Of a DNA stretch of 64,000 bases, positions 62,301 to 64,000 are shown piece by piece. Source of the stretch: Pogonophryne albipinna (lineage: Eukaryota; Chordata; Actinopteri; Perciformes; Artedidraconidae); contig CM053257.1 of the NCBI GenBank assembly GCA_028583405.1, positions 32,342,636 to 32,406,635 on the forward strand. The letters run 5' to 3'. The position numbers and the translations under genes are program-made. Position 1 is the stretch's first letter, and every line of letters starts with the position of its first letter. The notes beneath the pieces were generated by a model, which was not told the DNA's origin, searched no databases, and was given only the letters and a program-made list of their open reading frames with translations.

Positions 62301-63869
62301 GTCTGAGATCCATGACTGCTGGCGTACGCTGCCTCCTCCTCCCGCTGCAACCTGTGGCAGAAGACGTTTTAATAGAGCAAACGCCAGAGATAAAGAGGGG
62401 ATAATCAAATACACGCTGAAGGTTCTTTGAGCATGTTTTCTCTCAGTGATTGTGCTCTTATGTTAAATGTTTGTTTTTCATGTATTGTGCCTTGATATTT
62501 GTCCTTGTGGATATTACACATGGAGCTGCTGTGATGCAAGTCAAATTTCAGACTTGATCTGAGCATTAAAGTATTATCGTATCGTAGGGATGCATATCGT
62601 TGACTTTTTTACGATACCGATACCACTGAACGATACCGATACTCAACCGATACATATCGTGATACTTTACTGTTGCATAAGGGAAAATGTATCAACCCGC
62701 AATTACTCCCATGAAGCGCTTTACGATATAGTTAACATGTCAAATTCATATTAAATTCATATTTTTGGATACCGGTATGCATCCCTATCGTATCGTATAA
62801 TGGAGGGAAACTTTGGAGGAAAGCATCACAAGACTTAGGGGAGGGACGGTGTTGTTTTCAGTAAGGATGGTGAAAGAATTATTCAATCCTTTACCAAGAA
62901 TCTGCACATATGTAAAAATATGAACCAGTAAAATGTACCTTAAGCATGAAAAATAAAAGTAGTCATTATGCAGAACATTTTCTATAAGATCATCAAAGTG
63001 ATAACACATATCTCTAAACATTTTTATGACCTAAACCTTTCATGAGTTTTTCAGAAACCAACAGCTTTGTGACTTCCTGCTGATCCAAGAGGCTTTTTAA
63101 GGGTTTTATTTATTATTATATTCAATCCTTCACCAAGAAGCTGCACATGTGTATAAATATATACCAGCAAAAATTACTTAGGAAGTAGGGAACATTTCAT
63201 CCTTTATTACCAACATTTAAAATCAACACATCTGGAGATTTATGGATTTCACAGGAAAGGGAAAGGGGATAAAAACAGTCATCTGAGAAATAAATAAAGC
63301 TGTCGGTTGAATAAAATAGAAATACTTAAGAGATATGTTCTTAGTGAAGTACTTTAGTAAATGTACTGTTCACTACTGGTACAAAAAAAAGTTATAATAA
63401 GGGATTTAAAAACGGGGGTTGAAATGAATAAGTTGGTGTTTATATGTTATATATTTTTCTGAATTATACATGTTATTTTACTATTCTTATATATAAATAT
63501 TGCAAAATGTGAATAAGATTCTAATGTATATTTCTGTATTAGTTAGTGTAAGTGATGCCCAGTTGCTGATCGCTGTGCTAAAGCTAATCCAGAACCTGAG
63601 AACTAACTTCAAGTTGATGAACTGCAGTTTTTGTGTATCTATGCCTTGACTTCATAGTGTTTCTAATTCTAACTACTCCTCTCTTACTTCGCTGCCAGCG
63701 CCCAGTCGTCCTGGATCTGTTTATGGCGGACCTTCTGATATTCCTCTCTCCAGCACTTGGAGCACAGAGCCTGCCACGCCGCATTGCCATAGTAACCGCA
63801 TCCATTTTTGCACAGCAGGTCCGATTGGTCGACGTGAATCCCGCCCCGACGCTCCGTCCGCTGACTCAT
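53398..63869 (-). CDS. rabgef1: RABGEF1/Rabex-5, RAB5 guanine nucleotide exchange factor
   Basis: Early-endosomal protein that loads RAB5 with GTP and binds and transfers ubiquitin. Coding exons: 63869-63688, 62351-62146, 60987-60815, 60638-60557, 58802-58670, 56535-56444, 55205-54949 and 53805-53398, giving 1533 nt and 510 aa (human 491). The A20 zinc finger has C20, C24, C36 and C39, with YY at 26-27 and the ubiquitin-binding helix around [15 protein letters not shown] helical bundle precedes the VPS9 domain, in which D329, P333, Y370 and T373 correspond to human D313, P317, Y354 and T357. The last exon has the C-terminal coiled coil and ends [12 protein letters not shown]. The ATG at 63869 follows an acceptor at 63883, so 5'UTR exons lie beyond the window. 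Confidence 0.97.
53846..54912. mobile_element. MITE C copy in rabgef1 last intron, with minisatellite
   Basis: TTAA flanks both ends (53846-53849, 54909-54912). Termini are AGGTCCCCTATCATACTG and CATAATAGGTGACCT. It is collinear with 12156-13398 and 58976-60199. The element is 1067 of the 1143 intron bases. Confidence 0.85.
54479..54880 (-). repeat. 37-bp minisatellite, 11 units
   Basis: The core recurs at 54484, 54521, 54558, 54594, 54631, 54668, 54705, 54742, 54779, 54816 and 54853. The long open frame lies on the rabgef1 sense strand. Confidence 0.93.
55265..55448. repeat. hAT-derived fragment
   Basis: It starts AGAGATGGCAAAAGTGCACA and is rich in AAGTAGAAGTAC and AAGTAAAAAGTACC motifs typical of fish hAT MITEs. 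It sits directly next to repeat G. Confidence 0.55.
55453..55536. repeat. 84-bp repeat G, copy 2 (rabgef1 intron)
   Basis: It is identical to 35972-36055 over its full length. Confidence 0.85.
55741..55927 (-). mobile_element. tRNA-derived SINE, copy 2
   Basis: It has the same head, B box and tail as 46997-47188, with an extra CTCAGGGACACAACG stretch that copy 1 lacks in part. Confidence 0.78.
56640..57620. repeat. Probable Rex1-like LINE remnant, disrupted
   Basis: A short frame resembling [15 protein letters not shown] is followed by a TACTTTATTAAACC tail-like block (56760-56800). A CT-rich block of unknown origin (56930-57410) and a LINE-3'UTR-like stretch come next. Borders are not resolved. 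Confidence 0.35.
57637..57945 (+). mobile_element. LINE 3' end (L2-like)
   Basis: The plus frame reads [20 protein letters not shown], the common fish L2-type ORF2 end. It is followed by GGCGCTATACAAATTTAAATT as tail. Confidence 0.8.
57984..58470. mobile_element. MITE I with about 56-bp inverted repeats
   Basis: It begins GGTAACACTTTATATTAAGG and ends CCTTAATCTAAAGTGTTACC. The arms match through CACCATCAACTAGTTGTT with about three mismatches. The interior has no frame. Confidence 0.85.
58530..58650 (+). repeat. LINE-type 3' tail
   Basis: GTACAGCACTTAGGTCAAAT followed by GTGCTGTATAACTTGGATTG, a standard fish LINE end. Confidence 0.5.
58976..60199. mobile_element. MITE C copy with two minisatellite units, interrupted
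   Basis: It is bounded by TTAA at 58976-58979 and 60196-60199 and is collinear with 53846-54912. It is split by the element at 59213-59889. Only two 37-bp units are present near 60098-60172. Confidence 0.83.
59213..59889. mobile_element. Nested DNA element with AAT duplication, empty site known
   Basis: Termini AGCCGCTTTCACACC and GGTGTGAAAACGCCT are inverted. AAT is duplicated (59210-59212, 59890-59892). The paralogous MITE at 53846-54912 reads AACACAATGGTGCTC straight through. It contains AGCACTTAGTGCCC repeated three times near the left end. No transposase. Confidence 0.87.
60661..60791. repeat. MITE C right-end fragment, one unit
   Basis: It matches the right part of MITE C (CTTTCCACAGAGGAGACACT to CACAATAGGTCCCCTTTAA) with a single, unamplified 37-bp-like unit. 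TTAA lies at 60788-60791. Confidence 0.7.
61115..62127. mobile_element. hAT (Charlie-like) remnant with nested LINE
   Basis: Termini CAGGGGTGTCCAAACT and GTTTGGACACCCCTG are inverted. The flanks CTCTAGAA and CTCTAAAT are a diverged 8-bp duplication. A LINE fragment fills 61540-62047. Confidence 0.8.
61540..62047 (+). mobile_element. L2-like LINE fragment nested in hAT
   Basis: The plus-strand frames carry the ORF2-end signature [20 protein letters not shown] with the preceding [18 protein letters not shown] region in a shifted frame. It ends with a GCGCTATACAAGTCTCATG tail and a TTATTATTATT run. Confidence 0.83.
62585..62787. mobile_element. 203-bp hAT MITE with exact 8-bp duplication
   Basis: It starts TAGGGATGCATATCG and ends GGTATGCATCCCTA. 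TCGTATCG flanks it on both sides (62577-62584, 62788-62795). The interior repeats CGATACCGATAC motifs. Confidence 0.86.
62796..63687 (-). other. rabgef1 first coding intron, nothing further recognised
   Basis: AT-rich intron. TTCAATCCTTxACCAAGAA followed by TGCACAT occurs twice (62883, 63121), suggesting a small diverged duplication. No other feature was recognised. Confidence 0.4.
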
Positions 63870-64000
63870 GATGCCGGGAGACCTGCAACGGAAAAATCCT
63901 CATCTGATTTATCTGTGTACTTGTATGTGCTGCAGTATTCAACCCTACAGAGTGAATTTATACACTTTATATACAATATAATTTATATTGTATACAAAGT

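Overview
The window is vertebrate nuclear DNA, almost certainly from a teleost fish, probably a percomorph, although the species cannot be fixed from the sequence. The grounds are genes split by GT-AG introns, fish-style LINE tails, tRNA-derived SINEs and hAT, PIF/Harbinger and TTAA-flanked MITEs, and protein sequences at fish-like distance from their human orthologues. Five protein-coding genes were assembled exon by exon from splice sites and reading phase: pgk1 (+, 285..15026, 11 exons, 417 aa), a lat2/NTAL-like adaptor (-, 23568..16405, 11 coding exons, 176 aa), kctd7 (+, 28353..36706, 4 exons, 298 aa), a kcnj6/GIRK2-like channel (+, 45750..48809, 2 coding exons, 413 aa) and rabgef1/Rabex-5 (-, 63869..53398, 8 coding exons, 510 aa; its 5' end lies beyond the window).

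Layout: pgk1 and lat2 are tail to tail, about 1.4 kb apart between stop codons. lat2 and kctd7 are head to head across a GC-rich promoter near 28 kb. kctd7 is followed by about 3.6 kb of repeat-rich DNA, a CT-repeat-bearing candidate 5' exon at 40.4-40.55 kb, and the channel gene. The channel gene and rabgef1 converge. The genes do not form an operon or a single pathway: pgk1 is glycolysis, lat2 is immune-receptor signalling, kctd7 is a CUL3-linked BTB protein, kcnj6 is neuronal/cardiac K+ conductance, and rabgef1 is endosomal RAB5 activation. Human KCTD7, RABGEF1 and LAT2 all map to 7q11, so the lat2-kctd7-rabgef1 grouping is a conserved neighbourhood, here rearranged and joined by pgk1 and a GIRK gene.

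The rest of the window is largely transposon-derived. Several insertions can be delimited exactly, because target-site duplications survive or because a related repeat shows the empty site. The most unusual element is a TTAA-flanked MITE family carrying a 37-bp internal sequence. It is present once in old copies (18.9 kb, 60.7 kb) and tandemly amplified to 2 (60.1 kb), 11 (54.5 kb, rabgef1 intron) and 26 copies (12.4-13.4 kb, pgk1 intron 8). The unit has no stop in any frame of one strand, so it creates long periodic open frames, one of which is in frame with a rabgef1 exon. I saw no new enzymatic system; the most notable content is this expanding MITE/minisatellite and the modular exon structure of lat2.
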